DNA of 64,000 nt. It comes from Kordia aestuariivivens. GTDB lineage: Bacteria > Bacteroidota > Bacteroidia > Flavobacteriales > Flavobacteriaceae. Shown piece by piece: positions 10,545 to 19,432 of this stretch (its first letter is position 1; each line of letters opens with the position of its first letter). Position numbers and translations under genes: made by a program. The stretch lies in assembly GCF_014397005.1 (NCBI RefSeq), contig NZ_JACGWS010000010.1, forward strand, positions 1-64,000, written 5' to 3'. The notes under the pieces are model-generated. The model saw only the letters and a list, made by a program, of their open reading frames with translations. It was not told where the DNA came from and did no database searches.

Positions 10545-10766
10545 TTGATTATAATTAGTAATTTGTATTGATGATTTTAATAGTAACTAACTCTTTGTCT
10601 TAGTTTAACACTTAAAATTACAGATTTATTGTAGTCGTATTTTAACTTTAACGACACTTTAACGGAATTTTAATAAGTCTGTTAAAATGAACTTAAAACA
10701 ATTATTAAAGGTACTTTATCTAATAATACAGATTCATACATTATTGTGACTTCTTAGGCAGATTCC

Positions 10767-10800
10767 TTTGAGATTTAATACCTTTTATTTTGTACTTTTG
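10767..10800 (+). promoter_or_regulatory. dapF operon promoter
   Basis: TTTG (10767-10770) and TACTTTTG (10793-10800) are separated by 22 nt and match the Bacteroidota -33/-7 pattern. Transcription would start near 10807, about 13 nt before the dapF ATG. A longer dapF reading from a TTG at 10790 would lie inside this promoter, so the ATG at 10820 is preferred. Confidence 0.6.
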
Positions 10801-10819
10801 TCGGCATCAAACCTCAAAA

Positions 10820-11599
10820 ATGATACAATCGTTTTATAAATATCAAGGCACAGGGAATGATTTTGTATTGATTGACAATCGACAATTACAATTTTCCAAA
10901 AATGATACCAAACTTGTCAACCATTTGTGCGACCGAAAATTTGGCATAGGCGCTGATGGATTGATTCTGTTGGAACACGATGCTGAATACGATTTTAAAA
11001 TGGTCTATTACAATGCGGATGGAAACGAAAGTACCATGTGTGGTAATGGTGGACGTTGTATTGTTGCTTTCGCGAATTTTCTCGGAGTTATTAAAAATGA
11101 GACCACTTTTAGAGCAATTGATGGAAAACATTACGCAACGATTGACGGTGATGTGGTCAATTTGCAAATGCAAGATGTTTCAAGCATTGAACAACACGAT
11201 GGTTATGTGTTTTTAGATACAGGTTCACCACATCATGTAGTATTCAAAGAAGAAATCAATCAATTTAACATACAAAAAGAAGGAGCTGCAATTCGGTATG
11301 GCGCGCCGTATTTTGAAGAAGGTACCAATGTGAATTTTGTAAAAAAGCTTTCAGATACCGAATTTAGAGTACGAACCTATGAAAGAGGCGTAGAAGATGA
11401 AACGCTTTCGTGTGGAACTGGCGTAACGGCAGTTGCACTGGCAATGCATCATTTACACGAAACAACAGCAAATAAAGTTACATTACAAGTAGAAGGAGGA
11501 GCATTGCAGGTGTCTTTTGAACGCGATGCAACTTCATACAAAAATATTTTCCTCAAAGGAAAAGCAACCCAAGTATTTAAAGGAGAAATTTCATGCTAA
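10820..11599 (+). CDS. dapF: Diaminopimelate epimerase
   Basis: DapF converts LL- to meso-diaminopimelate, the precursor of lysine and of the peptidoglycan cross-link. The 259-residue protein has both catalytic cysteines: C74 in MCGNGGRC and C198 in LSCGTGVTA; GTGNDFVLIDN near the start is also conserved. The PLP-independent two-base mechanism needs both Cys. It heads a tight unit: the next gene overlaps by 7 nt (ATGCTAA). Confidence 0.97.
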   Translation: MIQSFYKYQGTGNDFVLIDNRQLQFSKNDTKLVNHLCDRKFGIGADGLILLEHDAEYDFKMVYYNADGNESTMCGNGGRCIVAFANFLGVIKNETTFRAIDGKHYATIDGDVVNLQMQDVSSIEQHDGYVFLDTGSPHHVVFKEEINQFNIQKEGAAIRYGAPYFEEGTNVNFVKKLSDTEFRVRTYERGVEDETLSCGTGVTAVALAMHHLHETTANKVTLQVEGGALQVSFERDATSYKNIFLKGKATQVFKGEISC

Positions 11600-12117
11600 C
11601 ACTTACAGGCGAAAAATTATACTTACGTGCGTTAGAACCCGAAGATTTAGAATTTATCTATGAAATAGAAAATAACGAATCTATCTGGGAAATTAGCGCA
11701 ACACAAACACCATATTCTAGATTTCTAATCAAACAGTATTTAGAAAATGCGCATCAAGATATTTACGAAGCAAAACAATTGCGTTTGGTGATGGTAAATA
11801 TGAAAAAAGAAAGCATTGGCTTGATCGATCTTTTCGAATTTGACCCAAAAAATAAGCGTGTTGGTGTTGGTTTATTAATCGCGAAAAGCGAACACAAGCA
11901 TAAAGGATACGGAAAAGAAGCGTTACAATTGGTTTGTAACTATGCTTTTAAGCACTTACACGTACATCAAGTATATGCTAATATTGGGGAAGACAATTTG
12001 GCAAGCATCAATCTATTTGAAAGTTTAGATTTCAAGCAAATTGGCGTCAAGCGCGATTGGACTTTTATCAATGGTGAATTTAAAAACGAAGTATTCTATC
12101 AAAAAATAGCGGAATGA
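11593..12117 (+). CDS. GNAT N-acetyltransferase, RimJ/RimL-like
   Basis: A 174-residue single-domain acetyltransferase. The opening LTGEKLYLRALEPEDLEFIYEIEN, here split over the first 30 residues, and the acetyl-CoA loop around HKGYGKEAL (about 98-106) are typical of the RimJ/RimL type that acetylates protein N-termini or small amines. The dapF, GNAT, mltG order is common in Flavobacteriia. It overlaps dapF by 7 nt and the next gene by 4 nt (ATGA), so all three are translationally coupled. Substrate unknown. Confidence 0.85.
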   Translation: MLTLTGEKLYLRALEPEDLEFIYEIENNESIWEISATQTPYSRFLIKQYLENAHQDIYEAKQLRLVMVNMKKESIGLIDLFEFDPKNKRVGVGLLIAKSEHKHKGYGKEALQLVCNYAFKHLHVHQVYANIGEDNLASINLFESLDFKQIGVKRDWTFINGEFKNEVFYQKIAE

Positions 12118-12692
12118 GTTACATGAAAAAAATATTGATTGCCATCCTAATTATAGGAGTTGTCATTGGTTTTTACATCATGTACAGCATTACGCAAACT
12201 ATCTTCAAGCCAATTACTGCGTTTAACAATGAAGAAGCATACATTTATATTCCATCGGATGCAGACTTTTTATTCGTTCTAAAAGAAATTGATCCTTTAG
12301 TAACAGATACAGAAGCTTTTAAAACTTTGGCAGCGAAAACTGGATATACAGTAAAAGGAGGAAAGTACACCATTCGAAATGGAATGAATAGTAATGATAT
12401 TATAAAAGTATTGCAAGGTAAAGGCGAAATGGTTACTGTGAAGCTACCAACATTCATGGAGCATAAAAAATTTAAAGACATAGTTAAGTTAGTTTCAGAT
12501 CAAATTGAAGCTTCTGAAAGTGATTTACGTGAAAAATTGTCGGACACTTTATACATGAAAAAGCAAGGATACAATCCAATGCTTGTGCCTTCAATTTATT
12601 TGGGTCATACGTATACAATTCCTTGGAATACATCCGCAGAAGAATTCAGAACTATTGTATTTAAAACCTACGAAAAAAGAAAGAAGCAATAA
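12114..12692 (+). pseudogene. mltG: MltG-like endolytic transglycosylase, truncated: catalytic domain missing
   Basis: The 192 residues match the N-terminal half of MltG (YceG-like), which cleaves nascent peptidoglycan and is normally about 345 residues. Seen: a membrane anchor (about 5-23), a first LysM-like region (NNEEAYIYIPSDADF, about 37-51), the VTVKLPTFM linker, and the late WNTSAEEF motif (about 171-178). After it the protein runs into EKRKKQ and stops at 12692, and the next gene starts 3 nt later. The block that carries the catalytic Glu (LASIVQKE-type motif in relatives) is absent in any frame. The place in the dapF-GNAT unit is where Flavobacteriia usually keep full-length mltG. 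It may be a decayed copy or a non-catalytic relative. Confidence 0.75.
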
Positions 12693-12695
12693 TTG

Positions 12696-13604
12696 ATGAA
12701 ACTATTCTTAAAACTTTTTTTTATACTGTGTTTTGTGAATGTGGCAAGCGCACAGTTGACGCCGCCAAGCTTTTGGACAGTTTCTGACACCTTACACAAA
12801 CCACGACGAAATTTTGTAGCGATTACAGAAACATCTTTGGCTGCGGTAACTTTAGTTGGTTTGGACAGAATTTGGTACGCAGATTTCCCACGATCTTCTT
12901 TTCATTTTATAAATGATAACAACGAATGGTTGCAAATGGACAAAGCTGGTCACGTGTTCACTTCATATTATGTGGGTGATATTGGCGCTAAAGTGTTGAA
13001 ATGGAGCGGTGTATCTAAAAAAGATCAGCTCATTTATGGCGCAACGGTCGGATTTGGCTTTTTAACCGCCGTAGAAGTCATGGATGGTTTTTCTGCTGAA
13101 TGGGGCGCTTCTTTTGGAGATATCCTCGCAAACGGCTTAGGAACTGGCTTATATGTCGGGCAAGAATTATTATGGGAAGAACAACGCATCAAATTAAAGT
13201 ATTCTTTTCATCAAACACGCTTTGCAGAAATTCGTCCAAATAAATTGGGAGACGGTTTTCTGGAAGAAGTTTTAAAAGACTATAACGGGCAAACCTATTG
13301 GCTTAGCGCAAACGTGCATTCGTTCTTTAAACAAAGCAAAATTCCGAAATGGTTCAATGTTGCTTTTGGCTATGGAGCGGAAGGTTTAATTGCTGGAACT
13401 GAGCAAACCCAACGCGAAATTTTACCAAATCAGCAACGATATCGACAATTCTACCTCAGTATTGATATTGATTTAACAAAAATAGAGACAAATTCTAAGT
13501 TTCTAAATAGCGTGTTTAGCGTTATTAACTTCATTAAAATTCCTGCTCCAACTTTGGAAATCAATAGTTTAGGGAAAATGAAGTTCCATGCAATCTACTT
13601 TTAA
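12696..13604 (+). CDS. DUF2279 (YfiM-like) exported protein
   Basis: 302 residues, counted from the ATG at 12696 (a TTG 3 nt upstream is less likely). A signal peptide of about 18 residues ends in VASA. The conserved core NEWLQMDKAGHVFTSYY (about 87-103), with YGATVGFGFLTAVEVMDGFS and WGASFGDILANGLG after it, is the DUF2279/YfiM pattern; the Asp/His residues suggest a lipid-facing or metal-binding site. C-terminal half looks beta-rich, as in outer-membrane proteins. It starts 3 nt after the truncated mltG and is probably the last gene of the dapF unit. Function unknown. Confidence 0.75.
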   Translation: MKLFLKLFFILCFVNVASAQLTPPSFWTVSDTLHKPRRNFVAITETSLAAVTLVGLDRIWYADFPRSSFHFINDNNEWLQMDKAGHVFTSYYVGDIGAKVLKWSGVSKKDQLIYGATVGFGFLTAVEVMDGFSAEWGASFGDILANGLGTGLYVGQELLWEEQRIKLKYSFHQTRFAEIRPNKLGDGFLEEVLKDYNGQTYWLSANVHSFFKQSKIPKWFNVAFGYGAEGLIAGTEQTQREILPNQQRYRQFYLSIDIDLTKIETNSKFLNSVFSVINFIKIPAPTLEINSLGKMKFHAIYF

Positions 13605-13626
13605 GAATACTTTAACATAATAATCC

Positions 13627-13654
13627 TTGTATTAAAAAATAATGTGTATATTTG
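13627..13654 (+). promoter_or_regulatory. Promoter of the lysozyme-like gene
   Basis: TTG (13627-13629), 17 nt, TATATTTG (13647-13654), a full match to TAnnTTTG. The leader before the ATG at 13714 would be about 50 nt. Confidence 0.6.
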
Positions 13655-13713
13655 CACGCTGAAATTTTAAGCTTAATTCTATGAGTTAGTAAGTCTTAAA
13701 GAAAACAAATTTT

Positions 13714-14355
13714 ATGAGAAATAGCACAATAAAATTTTTAATTTTAATAGCTGTTTTAACATTTGCAAGTTTAGGTTTCACTTCAAAAAAAGAAACCAAC
13801 GTTCTTAAAAATAATATTGAAATACATAACAAATCACCTAAGCTAGTTACAGTGCTACCAATAGGTGAAGCTAAAACAGAAGAAGCGCCAATTCCGTATA
13901 CAGGAAATAAATATTTGGGTTTCAAAGAAGCTTTAGCATTTAAAGAATCGCAAGGAAATTACTTCGTGGTAAACACCTTAGGGTATCTTGGAAAGTATCA
14001 ATTTGGAAAAGGAACATTAGAAATGATCGGAATTTATAATCCGCAAGCATTCTTACACGATCCAAAATTACAAGAAAAGGCCTTTGAAGCAAATGCATCA
14101 CGAAATAAGTGGATTCTTAGAAAAGACATTAAACGCTCAGTCGGTAAAAGAATTAACGGTGTGTTGATTACAGAATCAGGAATTCTGGCAGCAGCACATT
14201 TAGCCGGACCAGGAAGCGTAAAGAAGTATTTAAGAAGTGGCGGATCGCAAGGATTTGCCGATGCTTATGGCACAACAGTGAAACACTACATGAAGAAATT
14301 CGCAGGGTACGATGTTTCCTCTATAAAAGCCAACAAAAAAGCTAGAGTATCATAA
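13714..14355 (+). CDS. Exported lysozyme-like (transglycosylase-fold) protein
   Basis: 213 residues with a signal peptide (about 1-22). Residues about 66-160 resemble a lysozyme-like fold: FKEALAFKESQGNYFVVNTL, with Glu after the KES turn where transglycosylases place their catalytic Glu, then GYLGKYQFGKGTLEMIGI, then AAAHLAGPGSVKKYL. Related proteins in Flavobacteriia are often labelled peptidoglycan-binding. Likely role: cutting or binding peptidoglycan in the periplasm. It is a single gene with its own promoter and terminator. Confidence 0.65.
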   Translation: MRNSTIKFLILIAVLTFASLGFTSKKETNVLKNNIEIHNKSPKLVTVLPIGEAKTEEAPIPYTGNKYLGFKEALAFKESQGNYFVVNTLGYLGKYQFGKGTLEMIGIYNPQAFLHDPKLQEKAFEANASRNKWILRKDIKRSVGKRINGVLITESGILAAAHLAGPGSVKKYLRSGGSQGFADAYGTTVKHYMKKFAGYDVSSIKANKKARVS

Positions 14356-14380
14356 CTCTAAAGTTTAGTTAAGAAGATGA

Positions 14381-14411
14381 CCTCAGTATAGAAATATGCT
14401 GAGGTTTTTTT
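14381..14411 (+). terminator. Terminator of the lysozyme-like gene
   Basis: The stem CCTCAG-ATA with TAT-CTGAGG, GAAA loop, followed by seven T; 26 nt past the stop codon. Confidence 0.9.
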
Positions 14412-14460
14412 ATTTCTAAATTTTAAATAGGAAGTCAAGAAACAACTAGTTTTAAAATAC

Positions 14461-14695
14461 TTCTCGATACAATTTTCTATCGAAAACCACTCGAAGTGAC
14501 GTTTTGAGATGCTTTATGAAATTGTAAATGCTAAATATTGAATTTTAAATGTAAAAGTGTTTTTTTTGAATAACGAATAACGAATAACAAAAGTGCGAAG
14601 CACGTCTAAAATACTAAGAGCGAAGCGATACCAACATTCCAAGAGCAAAGCGAGTCTAAAAGCGAAGCGCTCTAACATCTAACAGCGAAGCGGTC
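14461..14695. repeat. Repeat-rich spacer
   Basis: The gap holds a second full copy of the TTCTCGATACAATTTTCTAT element (14461-14501; see 5891-5932). It is followed to 14695 by short GC-richer units, AGCGAAGCG or AGCAAAGCG, repeated about five times between TCTAA-like words. Similar degenerate text occurs at 5975-6045. No coding frame is seen. Confidence 0.65.
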
Positions 14696-14701
14696 TAATA
14701 T

Positions 14702-15415
14702 CTATTTATCAATAATAAACATCGTCGGTCGCTTATGTAAATTCACTGAAGTCTTTTTCCACTCATTAATCGTTAACGTACGAATGTATTCTGTACTGAG
14801 CGTAATATCACACGCAATACACAAACGCGTATTTCCAGAAAGTGTCGCAGTTAAATCCGCTAATAATTTATCATTTCGGTATGGAGTTTCTATAAAAGCT
14901 TGTGATTGTTGCAAATCGCCAGCACGTTTTTCCAATTGTTTGATCGCTTTTTTACGTTCATGACTGTCAATTGGTAAATATCCGTTGAAAGCGAAGTTCT
15001 GTCCGTTCATACCAGAAGCCATCATTGCCATTAAAATTGAAGATGGACCTACTAATGGAACCACTCTAATTCCTCGTTGATGTGCAATCTTTACAATCTC
15101 CGAACCTGGATCGGCAACACCAGGACAACCAGCTTCCGAAATTAAACCAACATTTTTTCCTTGAAAAGCGGCTTCTAAAAACGCAGGCAATTCTTCATCT
15201 TTGGTGTACTTATTTAAAACATGCAACTGTAACGAAGGTTGTGACTTTTTTGGCGTAATCTTTTTAATAAAGCGTCGCGCCGTTTTTTCATTCTCAACAA
15301 TATAATAATCCGTAGTTTCAATGATTTTTTTGACTGATAATGGAAGCACTTCTAATGGTTCATTATCGCCTAAAGTAGTTGGAATTAAATATAAAATTCC
15401 GTTGGTTGCATGCAT
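14702..15415 (-). CDS. rsmI: SAM-dependent methyltransferase, RsmI family
   Basis: A 237-residue member of the tetrapyrrole-methylase fold group. RsmI 2'-O-methylates C1402 of 16S rRNA. The motif LISEAGCPGVADPGSEIV (about 93-110) and LVGPSSILMAMMASGMNGQ (about 120-138) are characteristic, as is AFIETPYRN. It is shorter than E. coli RsmI (about 286) and lacks the C-terminal extension; two RsmI-like paralogues are common in Bacteroidota, so the exact target is inferred. Last gene of the dnaA-strand run. Confidence 0.85.
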   Translation of the reverse strand: MHATNGILYLIPTTLGDNEPLEVLPLSVKKIIETTDYYIVENEKTARRFIKKITPKKSQPSLQLHVLNKYTKDEELPAFLEAAFQGKNVGLISEAGCPGVADPGSEIVKIAHQRGIRVVPLVGPSSILMAMMASGMNGQNFAFNGYLPIDSHERKKAIKQLEKRAGDLQQSQAFIETPYRNDKLLADLTATLSGNTRLCIACDITLSTEYIRTLTINEWKKTSVNLHKRPTMFIIDK

Positions 15416-15442
15416 AGGTAAGGAGTTTGTTTACAAATAAAA

Positions 15443-16831
15443 CTAATTTTTGACTAATTTATGATAGGAAACAGTGTCATTATTTGAAATTAATTGCACA
15501 ATATAAATTCCTTTGCTTAATTGATCAGTCATAATTTTTTGATTCTCAGTTGTAATAGATGTCGTTGAAACTAGTTTTCCGCTAAACGAGTACATCACGA
15601 CTTCTTTAATCTGTGAAGCTGCATTTTGATTGTTAATCTGAAAATAGTTTTGTGCAGGATTTGGGTAGAGTTGATATTGGTTTGAAAGTGAATTTTCTTC
15701 CACGCCCAAAGTTGGGTCAAATACTTTATAAACAATTCCGTTAGTCAAACCTGCAGCATATAATTCTTTGCTAGAATCTTCTCCGAAAGTTGCGATATTT
15801 CCAGTGAAAGGTCCGTGAAATAACATATTCCATGTACCGCCTGAAAACTTTAGTGTTCCAACTTCGTTGGTGCAATAATCTGCAAAAAAGTACGCGCCTT
15901 CTAAATCTGGATACAAATTACCTCTATATCGATAACCACCAGTAATAGAACATTTAAAAGGATTTCCACCGTAATTATATTCACCAACAGGAAATGTAAT
16001 TGTTGACATTGCTGGGCAACCAGAAGTATTAAACGTGCTGTTTCCTTCATAACATCTCCAACCAAAATTATAACCAGCGTTTACGATAGGAACATTATTA
16101 ATTTCTTCTTTATTATTTTGTCCAACATCGCCAATCCATAATTCACCATTATTGCTGTCAAATGACATTTTCCAAGGATTTCGAAGCCCGTATGACCAAA
16201 TTTCGTCCAAACCAGCAGGATTTCCAACAAATGGATTCGTTGCAGGAACTGTAAACGAAGTTGCGCCACTGACATCAATTCGGAGAATTTTACCTAAATG
16301 TGATTGTAAATTTTGTGCATAATTTTGTGGATCTCCGCCGCTTCCGCCATCGCCCAAAGCAATGTATAAATAACCGTCAGTGCCAAATGCTAGCGAGCCG
16401 CCATTGTGATTGTCATACGGTTGCGAAACTGTAAGTAGAATTTCTTCGGAAGTATCATCGGCAACATCAGGATTTGCAGAAGTTGTAAATCGTGCAATCA
16501 CCGTATCTCCGCTAAGATTTATATAATTTACATAAAATCGATTGTTGGTTGCGTAATTTGGATCGAATGCCAAACCTAGCAATCCTTGTTCGTTTGCGGT
16601 GGAACGAACACGTGCATCAATATCTAAAAATGCTGTTGGATTTGTGACTCCTGACGCATTTAAAATTTTGATTACACCATCTTGTTCCACAATAAATAAT
16701 CGGGAATCGCCAGCATGTTTAATGTCTACAGGTCTTGAAAATCCTGTTGCAAATACGTCTAAATCGACACTTTGAGAAAATAAAAGTATGGGGAAAAGTA
16801 GAGCGAGTAATATGTAGTTTCTTGGTTTCAT
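15443..16831 (-). CDS. PQQ-dependent sugar dehydrogenase with type IX sorting domain
   Basis: A 462-residue secreted protein. Signal peptide (about 1-20), then a six-bladed beta-propeller of the soluble aldose/sorbosone dehydrogenase type: GFSRPVDIKHAGDSRLFIVE, GLLGLAFDPNYATNNRFYVN, YDNHNGGSLAFGTDGYLYIA, and GDGGSGGDPQNYAQN. The last ~75 residues (from YQLYPNPAQNYFQI) are a type IX secretion sorting domain, so the protein is expected on the cell surface or outside. Start chosen at the ATG at 16831; ten extra residues upstream spoil the signal peptide. Sugar oxidation is inferred; substrate unknown. Confidence 0.88.
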   Translation of the reverse strand: MKPRNYILLALLFPILLFSQSVDLDVFATGFSRPVDIKHAGDSRLFIVEQDGVIKILNASGVTNPTAFLDIDARVRSTANEQGLLGLAFDPNYATNNRFYVNYINLSGDTVIARFTTSANPDVADDTSEEILLTVSQPYDNHNGGSLAFGTDGYLYIALGDGGSGGDPQNYAQNLQSHLGKILRIDVSGATSFTVPATNPFVGNPAGLDEIWSYGLRNPWKMSFDSNNGELWIGDVGQNNKEEINNVPIVNAGYNFGWRCYEGNSTFNTSGCPAMSTITFPVGEYNYGGNPFKCSITGGYRYRGNLYPDLEGAYFFADYCTNEVGTLKFSGGTWNMLFHGPFTGNIATFGEDSSKELYAAGLTNGIVYKVFDPTLGVEENSLSNQYQLYPNPAQNYFQINNQNAASQIKEVVMYSFSGKLVSTTSITTENQKIMTDQLSKGIYIVQLISNNDTVSYHKLVKN

Positions 16832-16892
16832 AGTAGAGTAGGTTAGCTTTTTTTCAGTCAAGATACAAAAAAATGAAAAGCACTTTTACTTT

Positions 16893-17354
16893 TTATGATT
16901 TGGAAAGTTTCGCTGCAAAAATGCTACACGCTTCATCTAACATTTGAAATACATTTTCAAAACCTTGATCGCCGCCGTAATACGGATCGGGAACTTCTGC
17001 GTTTGAATTTGGTGAAATTTGATTCAACATCAAATGAACTTTTGAGCGATCTTCGGCAGTTTTTGCCAAACTTAGAATGTTGTTGTAATTGGATTGATCC
17101 ATCGCAAAGATGTACTCAAACGTTTGAAAATCACTTCTAACGAACTTTCGCGAGCGTTGATAGGTAATGTCAATTCCATATTGTTTGGCAGTAGCAATCG
17201 ATCTTCTATCTGCTAATTCACCAACATGATAACCAGCGGTTCCGGCAGAATCAACCATAAATTTTGTTGGATCGAGTTTAGAAGCTAAAATGCCTTCTGC
17301 TAAAGGAGATCGACAGATATTCCCTAAGCAAACCATTAGAATTTTAGTTTTCAT
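16893..17354 (-). CDS. Low-molecular-weight protein-tyrosine phosphatase
   Basis: 153 residues with the phosphatase P-loop CLGNICRSPLAEG (C9, R15) near the start and the general-acid motif VPDPYYGG near residues 119-126. These proteins dephosphorylate tyrosine on proteins, often in exopolysaccharide control. It starts 9 nt after dnaA on the same strand; this linkage is frequent in Flavobacteriia. Confidence 0.93.
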   Translation of the reverse strand: MKTKILMVCLGNICRSPLAEGILASKLDPTKFMVDSAGTAGYHVGELADRRSIATAKQYGIDITYQRSRKFVRSDFQTFEYIFAMDQSNYNNILSLAKTAEDRSKVHLMLNQISPNSNAEVPDPYYGGDQGFENVFQMLDEACSIFAAKLSKS

Positions 17355-17363
17355 GAAGTGTGA

Positions 17364-18791
17364 TTATAACGAAAGTTTCTTTGTCAAATCTTCCACATAT
17401 TTGCGGAACTGCTTATCGGTAGAGGATAAGTTATCAACCGTTTTACATGCGTGTAAAACCGTTGCGTGATCACGTTTTCCAATTTGAGAACCAATACTTG
17501 CGAGTGATGCTTTTGTAAATTTCTTCGCAAAAAACATTGCTAACTGTCTTGCTTGTACAATATGACGCTTACGTGTTTTTGATTGCAAGGTAGAAACATC
17601 CATCTGGAAATAATCGGAAACTACTTTTTGAATGTAATCGATAGAAACTTCGCGTTTTGTGTTTTTTACAAACTTTTCAACGACTTGTTTTGCCAATTCA
17701 ATCGTAACTTCTTTTTTATTGAAAGATGATTGTGCGATCAATGATATAATAGCACCTTCTAATTCACGTACATTCGATTTGATATGCTTCGCGACATATT
17801 CCACAATATCATTAGGCATTTCCACACCATCACGATATAATTTGTTTTTCACGATTGATACACGTGTCTCAAAATCAGGAGTTTGTAATTCGGCAGAAAG
17901 TCCCCATTTAAAACGAGATAATAAGCGTTGCTCAATATCTTGCATGTCTACAGGTGCTTTGTCTGACGTTAAAATTACTTGTTTTCCATTTTGGTGTAAG
18001 TGATTGAATATGTGGAAAAATACATCTTGTGTTCCAGATTTTCCAGAGAAAAACTGAACATCATCAATAATTAATACATCAATTAGTTGATAAAAATGTA
18101 TAAAATCGTTTCGTGTATTCTTCTTTACAGATTCTATGTATTGTTGTGTAAATTTCTCAGCAGAAATGTACAACACCATTTTTTCAGGATACTTATCTTT
18201 GATATCAACACCAATTGCGTGTGCAATGTGTGTTTTCCCTAATCCAACACCACCAAAAATTAATAGTGGATTAAATGACGTTCCGCCAGGTTTATTGGCA
18301 ACTGCCATTCCTGCAGATCTAGCCAAACGGTTAGAATCGCCTTCTAGGAAGTTATCGAAATTATAATTTGGATTTAACTGAGATTCAATTTTAACATTTC
18401 TAATACCAGGAATGATAAACGGATTTTTCAGTTCAGGACTTTTGTTTTTGATTGGCACATCAATTTCTTGTGCACGCACGCCGCTACGATTTGCACTTGG
18501 AATTTTTTCCGTGAATGGTTTTTTGTTACCATACGTATTTTCCATCTTAATGATATATACTAAACGTGCTGTATTTCCTAACTCTTTAACTAAAGCGACT
18601 TTAAGTAACTTTACGTAATGTTCTTCTAACCATTCGTAAAAAAACTTACTAGGGACTTGAATGCTTAACGCTTTATTCGTTAACTTTACAGGCTTTATAG
18701 GCTCAAACCAAGTTTTATATGCTTGTGGCTGAATGTTGTCCTTTATGAAAGACAGACAATTATCCCATACTGATTGCGCAGTTACACTCAT
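17364..18791 (-). CDS. dnaA: Chromosomal replication initiator protein DnaA
   Basis: A 475-residue initiator ATPase. Domain I (about 1-90) begins VWDNCLSFIKDNIQPQAYKT. The AAA+ domain has Walker A GGVGLGKTHIAHAIG (about 180) and Walker B LIIDDVQFFSGK (about 240). The C-terminal domain IV carries the DNA-recognition signature RDHATVLHACKTV (about 438-450). It melts the origin and loads the replicative helicase. It leads the run dnaA, phosphatase, dehydrogenase, rsmI. Confidence 0.98.
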   Translation of the reverse strand: MSVTAQSVWDNCLSFIKDNIQPQAYKTWFEPIKPVKLTNKALSIQVPSKFFYEWLEEHYVKLLKVALVKELGNTARLVYIIKMENTYGNKKPFTEKIPSANRSGVRAQEIDVPIKNKSPELKNPFIIPGIRNVKIESQLNPNYNFDNFLEGDSNRLARSAGMAVANKPGGTSFNPLLIFGGVGLGKTHIAHAIGVDIKDKYPEKMVLYISAEKFTQQYIESVKKNTRNDFIHFYQLIDVLIIDDVQFFSGKSGTQDVFFHIFNHLHQNGKQVILTSDKAPVDMQDIEQRLLSRFKWGLSAELQTPDFETRVSIVKNKLYRDGVEMPNDIVEYVAKHIKSNVRELEGAIISLIAQSSFNKKEVTIELAKQVVEKFVKNTKREVSIDYIQKVVSDYFQMDVSTLQSKTRKRHIVQARQLAMFFAKKFTKASLASIGSQIGKRDHATVLHACKTVDNLSSTDKQFRKYVEDLTKKLSL

Positions 18792-18994
18792 TATTATTGT
18801 TAAAAATTGTTAGTTAGGTTAGAAAAAAAGAGAAAATTCGGGGTTTTCTCCTCCTATTATTTTGCGTGAACAAATATGTGAAAAAAAAAGTGAAAAAAAA
18901 ATTAGTAGCCTATTGAATTTGTTAAATTTTTTTCGCATGCCTAGTTACAATTTCTTTACAATTAGTTAACATATCTAAATATACATAAAATACT
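18792..18994. other. Divergent AT-rich region upstream of dnaA
   Basis: The 203-nt gap between divergent dnaA and the thioesterase is very A/T-rich, with two long A runs (18881-18901). One DnaA-box-like 9-mer, TGTGAAAAA, lies at 18877-18885. No cluster of DnaA boxes is visible, so it must hold the two promoters but cannot be called an origin. Confidence 0.4.
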
Positions 18995-19402
18995 TTGAGA
19001 AGTCACGAAATAAAAGTAAGAATTCGATATGCCGAAACCGACCAAATGGGCGTTGTGTATCACGGTAACTATGTACAATTCATAGAAATGGGGCGAACCG
19101 AGTGGTTGCGCGCCTTAGGAATTTCATATAAACAAATGGAGGAAGCTGGTGTGATGCTCCCTGTTATATCAATTACTATAAATTATAAAAAATCTGCGTA
19201 TTACGATGATGTACTGACGATTAAAACAACACTGAAAAAATTACCGTCTGTTAAGATTGAATTTGAGTACGAAATTTTGAACGAAAGTAAGGAAATTATT
19301 ACAGTAGGAAACACCGTTTTGGCATTCATCAATATGAAGACAGGCAGACCAATGAAATGTCCTGCGCATTTGATCGAAAAATTATCGACGATTGACTTCT
19401 AA
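18995..19402 (+). CDS. ybgC: Acyl-CoA thioesterase, YbgC/4HBT family
   Basis: A 135-residue hot-dog-fold thioesterase. RIRYAETDQMGVVYHGNYVQ near residues 9-28 is the 4HBT/YbgC active-site motif with the catalytic Asp. The start is a TTG at 18995: an in-frame stop lies at 18986-18988 and no ATG intervenes. It hydrolyses short or medium acyl-CoA thioesters; the physiological substrate is unknown. It reads away from dnaA. Confidence 0.9.
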   Translation: MRSHEIKVRIRYAETDQMGVVYHGNYVQFIEMGRTEWLRALGISYKQMEEAGVMLPVISITINYKKSAYYDDVLTIKTTLKKLPSVKIEFEYEILNESKEIITVGNTVLAFINMKTGRPMKCPAHLIEKLSTIDF

Positions 19403-19432
19403 TTTGTAACATTTTGAATACATATTATTTAT

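Noticed and set aside
10790-10819. Ten-residue longer dapF from a TTG start
   Set aside because: The extension lies inside the promoter's -7 box region, and the ATG at 10820 gives the usual DapF N-terminus.
18792-18994. Replication origin next to dnaA
   Set aside because: Only one DnaA-box-like 9-mer among A runs; no box cluster, no unwinding-element pattern beyond general AT richness.
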